From Pseudopyrenochaeta lycopersici (taxonomy: Eukaryota > Ascomycota > Dothideomycetes > Pleosporales > Pseudopyrenochaetaceae), in NCBI GenBank assembly GCA_003313425.1, contig NHZP01000028.1:434001-498000 (forward strand): a stretch of DNA of 64,000 nt, given 5' to 3'. The notes beneath the pieces are model-generated. The model was not told the DNA's origin. It searched no databases and saw only the letters and a program-made list of their open reading frames with translations. Made by a program: the position numbers and the translations under genes. Each line of letters opens with the position of its first letter. The first letter of the stretch is position 1. Shown piece by piece: positions 30,856 to 42,600 of the stretch.

Positions 30856-32373
30856 GCCGTTGCACAGGCACGCGCTGGGAAAAAAAGAGCCGACTCCGAA
30901 ATGCGCGGGCCACCCCACCACCATAGAGATTAGAGTAGGGAGCAGGTTTGCAGCGCATCTCGAACGCGTTTTGAGATGAAATAGAGCTCGATTGTAGTGA
31001 GGCTACTGAGTCACATAGAAATCGCTATACAGAGATATTTTCTAGTGTTGTAGCCGGTGTAGGGCACCGTTTTCAGCGCTTTTTAAACTCAGTAACCAGT
31101 CATCCTTCCCTCCATGTCAATACAGTCTTGAAGCCTTCGTGGCATACTATCTATACGCTGGTTTATGAAGTCAAGAGTTATTTTCTCCCAGCCCTCATGG
31201 GCTAGCTCTCGCGTCTCAGCTTCATCCCAGTGTGGGAACTTCTTAAGATGCTGTTTCACGACCTGCCAGCAATTCTCAATAGGAACAAGGTCAGGGCTGT
31301 TAGAGCAATTGAAGAAGTAGTCAAGGTTGTTCTTCCGCTTCCAGGTAGCTACAACGTTGCGGTCTGGGCCTCCTCCGTGGCCGCTGTCGTTATCTTCTTC
31401 TAGGATAAAGTAAGGCTGCTCTTTAATCCAGGGCTTGACTACTGGTTCAAGGATAGTATCTCTGTACACCTTAAGAGAGAGCTTACCATTCCTGTTACTA
31501 GGAGTGTTATAGAAAGTAAGGTCGCTCTTGAAATTGTAGCCTACAGCAGCCCAGATCTGCGCAGTCTCCCAGTCTCTCTCGTCCTCTCGGTTGAGCTGCT
31601 CTTGAATACAGTCGCTGCAGTAACGCTCGCCAGGCCTGCGGGTGACTCGAAGCTTTCCCTGAGGCCCTACACGGCAGTGTACCTCATCTGAGAAGCGTAC
31701 ATCTCGCCAGTCCTCATTGGTAGGTTTGAGAGCAAGGCAGGTCTCGCTGTGCTCTACTCTCTGCTTTGCGCAGCGTTGAGAGACCCAGCCCTTGGTACAA
31801 GCGATACATTTGTGATAGTCCATAGAGCCTAGGTGCTCGCGAAGGGTATCTCCACAGACATCTAAGTTAAGCTCATAGGCTAACTGCTCCCAAGTAAGGA
31901 CGCGAGCTTCCCAACCTTGATCTTGGAGGAAGCGGTCACAGCGTTCAAGGTCCTTGCTACTGAGCTTTGATGGCCGCCCGCGCTTCTCCTTGAAGGCAGG
32001 GTTGTTATGGTGAGTTCTGTCAAAAGCCATCTCTGCTAGATTATCTGGAACCTCCTCTTCTCTTCCCTCCTTGAGTATAGCCCAGCCCTGCTGTTTTGAG
32101 ACGCCGTAGAACTTAAATAAGTCGGTATGGTAGTATGGGATGCCCATTGCGTCATTGAAGTCAGCAGCGCCACGTATGCGAGCTTTTTTAGGGGTACTGA
32201 TATTCAGAATACTACTTCTGGACATGCTGAGAAAGATGCGCACATAAAAATAATATATTGACTATGTAGTTGTGCTGTAAAGTAAGGTTCAAATTAGGAG
32301 TTTGCCATCTCAATTTGGTGGGGGCGCTTTCGGAGTCGGCTCTTTTTTTCCCGGCGCGTGCCAGTGCAAGGGA
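30856..32373 (-). mobile_element. Tc1/mariner-type transposon (Tc1-B), apparently complete
   Basis: The inverted ends share GGGAAAAAAAGAGCCGACTC preceded by a GGCACGCGC block. The right end (reverse complement) starts TATCCCTTGCACTGGCACGC, with TA at 32374-32375. The left end is more diverged (CCGTTGCACAGGC). Only a few bases separate it from Tc1-A. Confidence 0.8.
31089..32225 (-). CDS. Tc1-like transposase, apparently intact
   Basis: The ATG at 32225 (MSRSSILNISTPKK) is preferred over a GTG at 32243. The product has 378 residues. Order: an N-terminal helix-turn-helix region (GVSKQQGWAILKEG), a second DNA-binding region (LTWEQLAYELNLDVCGDTLR), and the DDE domain with VRFSDEVHCRVG, LEEDNDSGHGGG and NSPDLVPIENCW. 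A CxxC pair in YCSDCIQEQ and another in YHKCIACTKG are shared with Tc1-A. The two proteins are clearly the same family but diverged. No stop or frameshift was seen. Confidence 0.9.
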   Translation of the reverse strand: MSRSSILNISTPKKARIRGAADFNDAMGIPYYHTDLFKFYGVSKQQGWAILKEGREEEVPDNLAEMAFDRTHHNNPAFKEKRGRPSKLSSKDLERCDRFLQDQGWEARVLTWEQLAYELNLDVCGDTLREHLGSMDYHKCIACTKGWVSQRCAKQRVEHSETCLALKPTNEDWRDVRFSDEVHCRVGPQGKLRVTRRPGERYCSDCIQEQLNREDERDWETAQIWAAVGYNFKSDLTFYNTPSNRNGKLSLKVYRDTILEPVVKPWIKEQPYFILEEDNDSGHGGGPDRNVVATWKRKNNLDYFFNCSNSPDLVPIENCWQVVKQHLKKFPHWDEAETRELAHEGWEKITLDFINQRIDSMPRRLQDCIDMEGRMTGY

Positions 32374-32446
32374 TATCACGGGCATTTCAACACGATAGAC
32401 ACTTGGTCTCAACTTCACCATAACCGCTTACAAAAATACATGGCCA

Positions 32447-34545
32447 TCATATCAAATAGAAGACCTCCCTCCGCGTCGCGCCGCCCATCCCAGCAAATAC
32501 AGATCTTGCGACATTACCCCACATGACATCATCATCATGCACATACGCCTCGCCAACCATAACAAACGACGTACCGGCTGGTCTCAAGATGAACGGGACA
32601 CGGCCTCCAAATAAAACACACACCAGATCTCCCGCACGCATGGACTTAGGGCCAAGACCCAGGTAGCCCGTTTCCGTCTGGAACAAACGCTGGCCAAAGG
32701 ACACTGCGCTGACAATGTTCTCAAATATCGAAGAATGAGCTCCGTCTGCCTGCTGCAAAAGGTCGGATGGAGGTTGCGCATACGGCGAGCGGAGCAAGTT
32801 AAAGTTCGCAACCTTCCAGGCCGAAAGGCTGGCCGTAAACTCTTGGAGGGTAGGCTGTAAAGAGGTATGGAGGGTTATGTAGTTCTCCTCCGTGCCAAGA
32901 GGTCGATCAACCACGGATGTGGTCAAGAGATAGAGACCGAAGTATCCGGCGGCCAGGCTCAGGCAAAAGGCAGCTTCTAAAGGCTGTCCGTTGCGATAGG
33001 TTGCGGTGGAATGCAGACTCATCTGGCAGTTGAACATCTCCATCCAAAGCACGTCGACCGCAGGCTTGTCTTCCTCTTCGACATTCAGCGCCATTGTCAC
33101 GGATCGCACGTAATCGAGGCGAAATCCTTCGAGGCATAGGCACTCGGGCCTTGCACCTGACCCGTATAGTGGAGAGTCGTACAGAACAGCTGGGATTTCG
33201 CCATGGGCTCGAAATATCGAGTCGTCATCACTGAGTATGACCTTCTGCTGTAGGGGCTGGGACCAATCGGGCACCCAACTTGGACAGAATGCCAAGGACT
33301 GTTGGCAGGAATCGTCTCGGTGCTGGACATGTGACAGAACGTCTAGCAAGCCTTTCCATCGGTGTATCATGAATCTTGTGAATTCCTGGTAGACCTGGAC
33401 CGGGCCCTTCTTATAGTCTGGCACTAATATTGGATGGGTAGCTAGGGCCGTGGGAATTCGAACCTTGTCGGGATTCGTAATGGATTGCTGATACTCTATG
33501 GCGACGTTGGGAAATGCGACGTTATTAGGACGATTCCATGCAGCTTCCGCCTGCAGTCCCTCGTCCGAAATGCCCAACAGCGCGAAGATCTTGTCTCGTT
33601 TGTCTGTGGCGCCAAAGTTACGAACGCCGTAAAGAAGCGAGAGCATATCGGCCACGGCGCCCTTAACATGGGGTTTCGAATAATTTCCTGCCTTCCAGGA
33701 GGACACCGGCTGCCAGAAGGATTGCCGAGCGAGCCTACCTCGTGCGGTTTTTGGGTCAAGAGCCCCCCTTGGACCCAAACTGACAGCATAGACGGCGTTT
33801 GGAACGACCTTGATAAAGTCAAAGAAGTCCATTGTTTGATGTCCGCACATCAGGACGCAATTCGATGACACTACGGCCTCCTGAATACACCACACACGCG
33901 AAAACCATTCGCTATCGAGGAGACGCAGTAGCTCCGGGAGATGAGGCCGGAGCCTATTCAGGATCCGTTGCCGGTCTGGGTGCTGTCCCTCGAAGATGCT
34001 GACCATATGGGTAACAAATTGCGTGTCCCGGTCCATCCCTTCCAGGTACGGCATCGCGTGGTTCATCAACCAGCAGCCTCGCCGTCTGAAGCACAGCTTT
34101 CGTGCTCTCGCTCTCTGTTCCGATCCACACCAGGACCCGGGCTGCTTGCCTGTATATATGCCGCATGATGCGGACCTGCGCGCGCAACTCCTCCTTATCC
34201 CACTGCTTGATACAGATGAAGTCAACCCAGAGGCGGCGTGCCTCTCCCGGCCGACGCAGGTGGCGGAGGGAGTCGGCGAGATTCTTGTTGATCATGATAA
34301 TGCGGCCGTCGCAGAGCAGTGGCCAGTCGAGATCCTGGCCCCATCGGTACGAAAGTGCCTCGTACATGTGCGTGGCGGAGTTGACAGTAATGCTCTCGCA
34401 TGTGCATCGCAGGATTTCGTCGCCGGTCCCCGGCTCAAGGATCAGGATGCGGGTGCGGAGGGATGGTCGGCCTGCGGGGAGCGGAGCCGGGATCGGATTT
34501 GGGATTGAAGGAGGCAGCGCTGGAGGCGGCCCGGCTAGTTGCCAG
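32447..34545 (-). pseudogene. HET-domain (heterokaryon incompatibility) gene with a frameshift
   Basis: The HET domain is clear: RILILEPGTGDEILRCTC, YEALSYRWGQ, RRLWVDFICIKQWDKEE and ARVLVWIGTES. Near 34065 the frame changes by one base, from ARLLVDEP to MNHAMPYLEGMD, and then stays open to 32447 (...RREVFYLI). The body contains WFSRVWCIQEAVVSSN and GATDKRDKIFALLGI, both typical of HET proteins. The apparent N-terminus runs into the end of a hAT element at 34546, so the true start is missing or displaced. HET proteins trigger cell death after fusion of unlike hyphae. This copy should be inactive unless the frameshift is an assembly error. Confidence 0.85.
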
Positions 34546-37377
34546 CAGGGTTGCCATGTATTGAATGATTTGAATAGTAGGCCTATATTCAATACATATA
34601 CATATTCAGCTGTCGCTATTCAATTCATAATCATATTCATGAATTACATTAGTAAGCAGCTATCACCAGTCTTGGCAAGGTATTGAAGTTCGAGAGTTTA
34701 CCTAATAGGTGATATGGCCTAGATTTGAGGCTGTAGAGTTCTGCCAAAAGTTCTATCGCGAGTCCTGGCTTGGTGTAGTAGTGTAGCCGTCGCTGTCGTC
34801 ATCAAATACCTCTTGGTTCTCATCATTCTTCTCATCCTCATCCAGCCTGTCCAGTAGCTCCCTCCTCCAGTCGGCAGCAATCCCTGTACGAAGCCAGCTC
34901 TTCAAACACTCACTCCTCTCTATAGTAGCAGCGCCAAGCTTGAATCTTGACCAGCTTATAGTCCTCCGGGCGCCGGAAAAGATCCTTTCCGGCTCTGCCG
35001 ACATAGCTGGAATAGAGAGGATCTCAATAGCCATACGAGAGAGCGACGGGTAGGCCTGGCGATTGGCTGGCTGCAGCCACCAGTCTAGCGATGATGTTCC
35101 AGTAGGTAGCTTGGCCAGCGGTGGGCTATTGATGAAGTGTTCGAATTCGTCGACGAACGAATTCATCGCATGAGCTCGTTCGAATAGGTCGTACGCATCA
35201 GGTTCCTTGTTCCTATCCTCACTATCTAGTATTTCATCGGCAGTGTATTTATCTTTGTATTGATTCACCCAAAGTCGGCGTGTTGCATTAATAGTTTTCT
35301 TCTTCCAATCTGTCTTCCACTCCCGCTTCAAGTATGCATCGCGACGATGAGGTGCGAGTAGTAGGGCTGCGCCGTACACTACTACTTTGTCGGTAAGGCT
35401 GTAATACACATCAAAGGCTGGCCCATGCGGCGTCAATCGCGTTGTGTAACTTCGGCTGGCCGGCGTATTTGACCTATCGCGAGTTAGTGATTGCGACTAT
35501 GTAAATAACTACTGTGCATACATCTGACGCCCGGAAATGCGATCCTAGGAAATCCATACTAAATAAAACTTGATCTAGGGTCGCATTATCACGCTGTACC
35601 TCGTTGGTAATACGCTCGAACGGTTGGAGGAAGTTCGCAACGTCTTGCAGAAGCGCCCGTCGCTTGGTGATAGTATATCATCATCAAACTTAGTGTAGTG
35701 CTCTTCCTGAAACTTGATTATATAGCGCTTAAGTAGCAGCGCTACTTTTATCATTGTGTACCAAGAATTCCATCGAGTCTCGTTGTCTAGAGGTATAATA
35801 CGGCCAGCGAGCCGTACAAACGCTTGGTAGAGTGCATTGGTGGATCGAATAGTAACTACAGTGTTATGAAGCTTACCAATAGGCCCCATCTTGCGAAATG
35901 CATATTTGCCAAGCTTTGACTTTCGGAATTGTTTCTGAACGATCGCATCTATATCATCCGGATCGATAGTGTCGTTGTCTTGAAGTTGCTTTCTAGCAGC
36001 TTCGAATGCGGCCTGTACAGCCGCCTTATCTGGGCAGAAGAAGAAGGCTTGTATGGCTATATTGATTACATGGCCATGGCAGCGAATTCGACGCTGGGTA
36101 GCGTTCAAATAGGTAGCGAATCCTGCTTCATCAAGGCGACGGGCAAGGCGCCTTAATAGTAGATCGTTCGAACCGTGGTTATCGCCGACGCAGTAGCCAA
36201 TCTGATTTAGTATTTCGTACTCGGTAATCGTATTCCATAGAGGGTCAATTTGATCGTCACCACCGTGGCTATCAGGTAGGTAGGGTAGAGCAAGGAGAGC
36301 CTTACGACGCTTGAATTCTGAATCGACAAAATGTGCCACTATCGCTAGAAAGTTCTTCCGATTTGGTGACGACCAGACGTCGAGCGCTAAGTGTATGGAT
36401 GAGATAGATGTCTTGAGCTTCTTCTTAAGCACCTCTTTATCTAATTCGTACGATTCGCGAATTATATTACTAATAGTCGTATGGCTAGTTGGAAGAACGT
36501 CTTTGGCCATATAATTTACCGATTGGATAAGTGCATGTAGCTCTGGCCAGGTTACTGCACTGTACGGAAGGTTTCGAACGACGATAAGCTCTGCGAGGGC
36601 CTCTCGAACCAGGGGCTTATTAATGCACTCTTTAAGCTGCCTATCCAGCTTCTTCTGGGCTGTAGCTTCTGCGCGGATTGCCTGCTTCTGCATCATATTT
36701 TGAATATTATTTTCCGAAGCTTTCCTAACGAGATTGCCTTCAGGAGCTATAACAATCCCATGGTGTTCCTTAAGGTGCGTACGCGCGTTTCCACTTAAAT
36801 ATTCCATTTTATTACAGATTGAGCAGTACCAGCAGTTCCGGTTACCCCTTTTCTTTAATTCACCTTCCTTTGGCCTCCTGTATAGGTCCCATGTTGACTT
36901 GGCTCGTATACAACGTTGTTTTCGGGGGCGTATTAGGGCATCAGCCTGGGTAGAGTCTTCCGCGACAGTAAGGCCGTCAAACAACGCAGAATCAAGTTCG
37001 GATACGTCAGACGAATTGCCAGAGGCTACAATTGATGTATTTAATGAAGGTTCGGGTGTTGACGACGACATTAGGATCAAATTATTAATGGATTTGATAG
37101 GTAAGATGTATTTTAGTAGTACAGGACCCAGTGTGTAAATGCCAAGTACCCTATCACGTTTCTAGTATAGGGCATGCACTGTAGCCGAATAGCCTCATAT
37201 TGAGAGCTAATTGTACTTGAAATCTTTCAAATTTCTAGCTATTTCATATATAAATCTCTGACTAAATATATGTATTATACAAATCATATTCATGCCCTCA
37301 AAACTATACATATTCATCGTGAATAGTTTATGTATAGTATTTTATTCATGAATAGTAAAATATACATAGCAACCCTG
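34546..37377 (-). mobile_element. hAT transposon at the 5' side of the HET gene
   Basis: The ends read CAGGGTTGCCATGTAT (left) and CAGGGTTGCTATGTAT (right, reverse complement). The 8-bp flanks GTTGCCAG and TTCTGCAC do not match, so the duplication has decayed or one end has rearranged. Subterminal regions are rich in TATTCA/TGAATA motifs. Confidence 0.82.
34753..37080 (-). pseudogene. hAT transposase, frameshifted
   Basis: The first frame (37080 to about 35665) holds a BED-like zinc finger (CWYCSICNKMEYLSGNARTH, then LKEHHG), SIHLALDVWSSPNRKNFLAI and RIRCHGHVINIAIQAFFF. At about 35665 one base is missing (SD-GR instead of SDWALLQD). The sequence continues in the next frame to about 35530, where a GTATGC donor may start a short intron. 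The last part (35436-34753) carries the dimerisation region (SMAIEILSIPAMSAEPERIF, then SGARRTISW). It belongs to the same clade as the hAT at 54 kb. The break makes it non-autonomous. Confidence 0.8.
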
Positions 37378-38245
37378 TTCTGCACAGCTCAAGGGGTGGA
37401 GCAGGCGGCGAAACTGTTGGAAGAGGGCCGAGGAAATGTATACGAGGCATCAGATCGATCATCAGTGCTATCAACACCGGAACCAGGCTCTTCACCATGA
37501 TATTGTACTTCACCATCGCGTAAATTAATGAAACGTATAGAAACATTGAAACTATTGAAACTATTGCCTGTTTCGTTGTCAGTTTCATGAAACCAAGCTT
37601 GTTTCAGTATCAGAAGTTTTTATACAGCACTGCATAAGCCCCAGAAAGACGACAACTATACCAACTATGCCATGGCATATTTCCAGAAAGAGCTCGAGGA
37701 GAGTAACCAGTACCTTGTAACTCCTCAAGAGCGCAAGAACATGGTAGCTCTAGCATACCAAGCAAACCCAGGGGACCAGAAGTCTCGTTCATTCAGCTTA
37801 AAGCTCAGAAATGCTCTTGTCTCGCTTTCCAGGATCACAAAATTCCTTGTAGACATGCGATTGCTGTCTGTCGGTTCTTCAATGCCAAACCCGAGAATTA
37901 TATCACCAAGTTCTACGAGATATCTGAGTATCGTGAGCAGTACAAGTACTCTCTGATGCCAGTTTTACTCGACGATCTCGAACCTGATGGCATTACAAAG
38001 CCACCTCCTGACGCTCCCTCGCGAGGTCGCCCAGTCAAGAGAAGGATGAAGCGAAGGACGCGGGAGACAGAGGCCCGGAGGCTTGGAAATCTAGCATCAT
38101 CAAGCGGTCGGAAAGAGCAACAGGATGAGGCTCGAAACCAGTATCAATCAGGCGCAACATGCTACCAGGCTCAGGGAATTAGAGCTGCTAGGCAAGCAGT
38201 AAACGGGAACAGAAACAACGAACACGGTCAACCTCATGTAGCACA

Positions 38246-38432
38246 TGTAACGGGCTAGGCCTATGTCCGAGGCTGCGCCATCGTGCACAGATATACGGCT
38301 CGTGCGGGTGGCTCGCGCTCGTGAACTTTATAACCTCGCGTGGCACTTAATCCTCCCCTTTTTCTTCCCATCTTGGTTGTAGATAGCATCTGGACTAGAT
38401 AGCTGGAATCCAGTTACTAGAGACCGCTCACA
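38246..38432 (+). repeat. Left LTR of the Gypsy element
   Basis: It starts TGTAACGGGC and ends GCTCACA. It contains a TATAA box at 38329-38333. ATCTTGGTTGTA at 38370-38381 is the likely RNA start (inferred from self-priming, see the primer-binding site). Confidence 0.97.
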
Positions 38433-38444
38433 TACAACCAAGAT
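38433..38444 (+). promoter_or_regulatory. Primer-binding site, self-priming type
   Basis: TACAACCAAGAT directly follows the LTR and is the exact complement of ATCTTGGTTGTA inside the LTR (38370-38381). In Tf1-like elements the 5' end of the transcript folds back onto such a site as primer (known mechanism). That it applies here is inferred. Confidence 0.7.
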
Positions 38445-38475
38445 CGCACAGCCGCCAAAGACCCGAACCAGCGAT

Positions 38476-39630
38476 ATGCCGGACCCCACCGAAGACGTCA
38501 ATATGCGGCTTAATAACATGGACCAATTGGTCCAGCAGTTATTCGCTAAACTCGACGACATAAGCATCAGGCTGGAAACGCAGTCACAGCAGCCACTCAG
38601 CACGCCCGAATTCACACCACACGCCACTACCGCCCCAACGCCGTCGTCTGAACCCACCCCGGTAACTGCGAAGCCGCGCCTTCCACACCCCCCCATGTTC
38701 GGCGGTAACAAATCACAATGGCGAGGATGGAAGCTGGAGATGGAAGGTAAGATCGAAGCAGACGCGCAAGCCATCGGGGACCCGAGGACCCAACTACGCT
38801 ATATTTATGCGCGTCTCGAAGGAACAGCAAAAGTCAACGTCACTACGTACTATGAGTTAGCAATCAAGCAAGAGTCTCCAAACCCTCACGAACTTCTTAA
38901 CCGTCTTGACCTACTCTACGGCGAGCGCAATCGGAAACAAAAAGCAATCCAGAACCTGCATTCCATCCGCCAGAAAGAAGATGAGACCTTCATATCCTTC
39001 TACCCCCGGTTCGAGAAGGAGATAGCCAACGCTAACGCAGAAGGATGGGATGACGACGCGAAAATATCCTATCTGCGCAACGCGCTTAACAGCAAGATGA
39101 AAGACAAGCTTGTTGACTCCTCAGGAAGCGATGACCACACATACATGGAATTCGTTCAGAAGTGTGCAAGTCTAAGCAACAATATGGAGCTATATGGCCA
39201 GTGGACGAAAAAAGGGGGCACTACCGGAAACGCCCGAACCCTCGTATCGACAGCAACCGCCGGCAGCAATGTTGCCACGCAAGTTGGCCGAGAAGACATG
39301 ATGGAATGGGAACCAACGCCACCGATCCCAACACAGGTGAATGCCATTCGCTTCCGCAACAAGGATAATGTAAACGGACACCCGTCGAAGCGTCCGGAGG
39401 ACCAAGAGCTACTTGGGAAGCGGGCAAAGTGGGTTGGTCAGGAAGAGATCGACGCCCGACGCCGCGAAGGACGTTGCCTTCGCTGCGGTCGCAGCCAATG
39501 CCGAATAGCAACATGCCCGTTAGCAGCCGCTATCCGGCCAACGTACGCCAGCGTCAAAGTCGCATCAAGCGCCGCAGTTACAAGCGCCGCAGTTGAAGAC
39601 GAGATGGAGGAAGCAGACGAAGAGCAATAG
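38476..39630 (+). CDS. gag: Gag of the Gypsy element
   Basis: 384 residues from the ATG at 38476. An N-terminal coiled-coil-like segment and a Pro/Thr-rich stretch precede the capsid-type region (MFGGNKSQWRGWKLEMEGKI, LLNRLDLLYGERNRKQKAIQ). A C-terminal knuckle reads CLRCGRSQCRIATC, a variant without the usual GH. It assembles the virus-like particle in the cytoplasm. It ends with a TAG that lies in the same frame as pol. Confidence 0.93.
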   Translation: MPDPTEDVNMRLNNMDQLVQQLFAKLDDISIRLETQSQQPLSTPEFTPHATTAPTPSSEPTPVTAKPRLPHPPMFGGNKSQWRGWKLEMEGKIEADAQAIGDPRTQLRYIYARLEGTAKVNVTTYYELAIKQESPNPHELLNRLDLLYGERNRKQKAIQNLHSIRQKEDETFISFYPRFEKEIANANAEGWDDDAKISYLRNALNSKMKDKLVDSSGSDDHTYMEFVQKCASLSNNMELYGQWTKKGGTTGNARTLVSTATAGSNVATQVGREDMMEWEPTPPIPTQVNAIRFRNKDNVNGHPSKRPEDQELLGKRAKWVGQEEIDARRREGRCLRCGRSQCRIATCPLAAAIRPTYASVKVASSAAVTSAAVEDEMEEADEEQ

Positions 39631-39678
39631 GACCACGCGGCAGCTCAGAGAGAATGGAAAGAGGCAGGAAGAGCAAAG

Positions 39679-42600
39679 ATGGACGGTGACCCCTTTTTAG
39701 TGGATGTTAGACTTAATGGAACTGACTTTGTTACCGGACTCGTGGATTCAGGCTGCCTTTGCTACTCCGCCATGAGCGAACAACTCTTTCGATCTCTGAG
39801 ACTGCCATCGTTGAAGATAGGACCGCGCCGATTAGAAGGAGCCGCGGGGAAGAACGCAGAACCAACGACAATCATAAACACCATTACTTACGCCTCAATC
39901 GATATAGATGGACACCAGCAGGAGCGCGTCTTCTTTTACGTTGTCCCAGGCCTCACGTACGACTTAATCCTCGGAAACCCATGGCTAGAAGATGCTGATG
40001 TCACCATCTCCACAAGACGAGGCTGCTTGGACATTGGCGTGTCGGGCATCCGCGTTTGGAACCGCAAGAAGACGCTCTGTAGGCCATCCCAGTTCAAGGC
40101 TGCACAACTCATGGCCACCGCGTTTATGGCCGAAGTGAGAAGAAATCGTAGGAAGAACCGACAGGAAGGTATCAATCTTGATACAGGAGTATACGCTGTC
40201 TCGATCGCAGATATCGAGAAAGCTCTGAAGCCACGCAAACGATCGGACCCTAAGGTCAAACTGCCACCTCACTACCACAAGTGGTTGAAGGCTTTTGATC
40301 GGTTCCTGGCTGAGAAGCTACCACCTCATCGGAAGGGTGTCGATCTGCATATTGAGATTGAGAAAGACCAGAACGGATCCGAAAAGACGATCCCCTGGGG
40401 ACCTCTTTATGGCATGGGCCGAGAAGAGCTACTTGTACTAAGGAAGACACTCACCGAGCTGTTAGACAAGGAGTTTATTCGAGCCAGCAACTCGCCCGCC
40501 GCCGCACCAGTGCTAATGGTCAAGAAGCCCGGAGGAGGAATCCGATTCTGCGTAGACTATCGTGGCCTGAACAACATCACTAAGAAGGACCGCTACCCGC
40601 TCCCGTTGTTCACTGAGACGTTGAGAAATGTGGCGAAAGTGCGATGGTTCACGAAGCTTGACGTCATTGCAGCATTCCACAAGATTCGACTAGCGAAAGG
40701 AGAAGAATGGAAAACAGCCTTCCGGACGAGATATGGATTGTTCGAATGGCGCGTAGTTCCTTTTGGATTAACAGGAGCACCCGCTGCCTTTCAGCGGTAT
40801 ATAAATAGTGTTCTGCAGGATTACTTGGACGACTTTGTATCTGCCTACATCGACGACATCCTGATTTATTCCTCAGGGTCCCTCCAAGACCACCGGCAGA
40901 AGGTTGGAAGAGTCCTTCAACGTCTGATGGACGCCGGACTCCAGATTGATATTGACAAGTGTGAGTTCGAAACTAAGAGAGTCAAATACCTTGGATACAT
41001 TATTGAGGCAGAAGTCGGAATACGAGTTGACCCCGACAAGATTGCCGCCATACGTGATTGGGCCACGCCATCGTCCGTGAAGGCCGTACGAGGGTTTATT
41101 GGATTCGCCAACTTTTACCGAGTTTTTATACCAGAGTTCTCCGATATCGCTGAACCCCTCACTAATCTAACAAGAAAGGACGTCCCCTTCCGATGGGACG
41201 AAGCTTGTCTGGAAGCGTTCGAGAAGATCAATGAGCTCCTCATCACGGCACCAATATTGGCTCATTTCGACCCAGAGGAGGAGACCTTACTGGAAGCAGA
41301 TTCGTCAGGACACGCGACTGGTGGCCTTCTCCTACAGAAAGGCAAGAGCGGTAACTGGCAACCTGTTGCTTATTACTCAAAGAAACACTCGCCAACGGAA
41401 GCCAACTACCCAATCCATGATAAGGAGCTCCTTGCCATCGTTCGTTGCTTGGAAGCCTGGGAGCCAGAGTTACACATGGTTAAGCACTTCACTGTCTTGA
41501 CAGATCATAAGAACCTGAAACACTTCTATACTGAGAGACAGCTATCCGAGAGACAAGTGCGTTGGTCAGAATTCCTCTCAAGGTTCAACTTCACCCTCGA
41601 ATGGAAACCCGGAAAGATGATGGGCAAGCCCGACGCATTGTCACGACGAGAACAGGACCTGCCCGCCAACTATGACGACGAACGCCTCCGATCTCGGTTC
41701 AAACGGCTCTTTCAGAATAAGCACCTCAGGAACACTCGAGTCCTATCGCTCGCCTCATCGTTAACCAATATCGATTTTGCGAAGACTGTACGCCTGTTCG
41801 AAGACGACCAAATGCAAGAACTATGGCATAAGAGTCGACAGCAGGATAAGCTCTACCAAGAGCTCACTACCCTGGTAATACGCAAAGAGAGAAACCTTCC
41901 AGTAGATCTGCAGAAAGAGAAATCCGTAAGCATGGCGGAATGCTCCGTGGACGAGAGAGGTTTGCTACGATTTCGAGGAAGGATCTGGATCCCAAATTGC
42001 GAACCACTACGCACCCAGATCATTCAAAATATCCACGACTCGCATATTACTGGACACCCTGGGAGAGATCTCACCTACGCAATCTTATCAAGGCAGTTCT
42101 TTTGGTCGGGTGCTGCGAGTGACGTGCGACAATTTGTTCGAAACTGCGAAGTGTGCGGGAGAAACACTATATGGAGGGAGACAAAGAAGGGCCTCCTCAA
42201 GCCGATGCCAATACCCGAACGTGTCTGGGGGGAAATCTCTATCGACTTTATCACCGACTTGCCGTCATCAGGACGAAACAACGCTTCGAGCTGCATGGTT
42301 GTGACAGATCGGCTTACGAAAGGAGTGGAACTAGAGAGCATGCACGATCTCTCTGCCGAAGCAGTTGCACAAAGGCTCTTTGAGCGCCACTACCCGGTCC
42401 ATGGCATCCCAACCGCAATCACGAGCGACAGAGGCCCTCAATTTGTCAGCGATCTATGGAGATATTTTTGCAGGCTCCTGAATATTGAACAGCGTCTATC
42501 GACTGCTTATCACCCGCAGACCGACGGCGCCACCGAACGGATGAACCAGGAGATTGAGAAAATGATTCGCATTTGGGCAACCTACACACAGGAGAACTGG

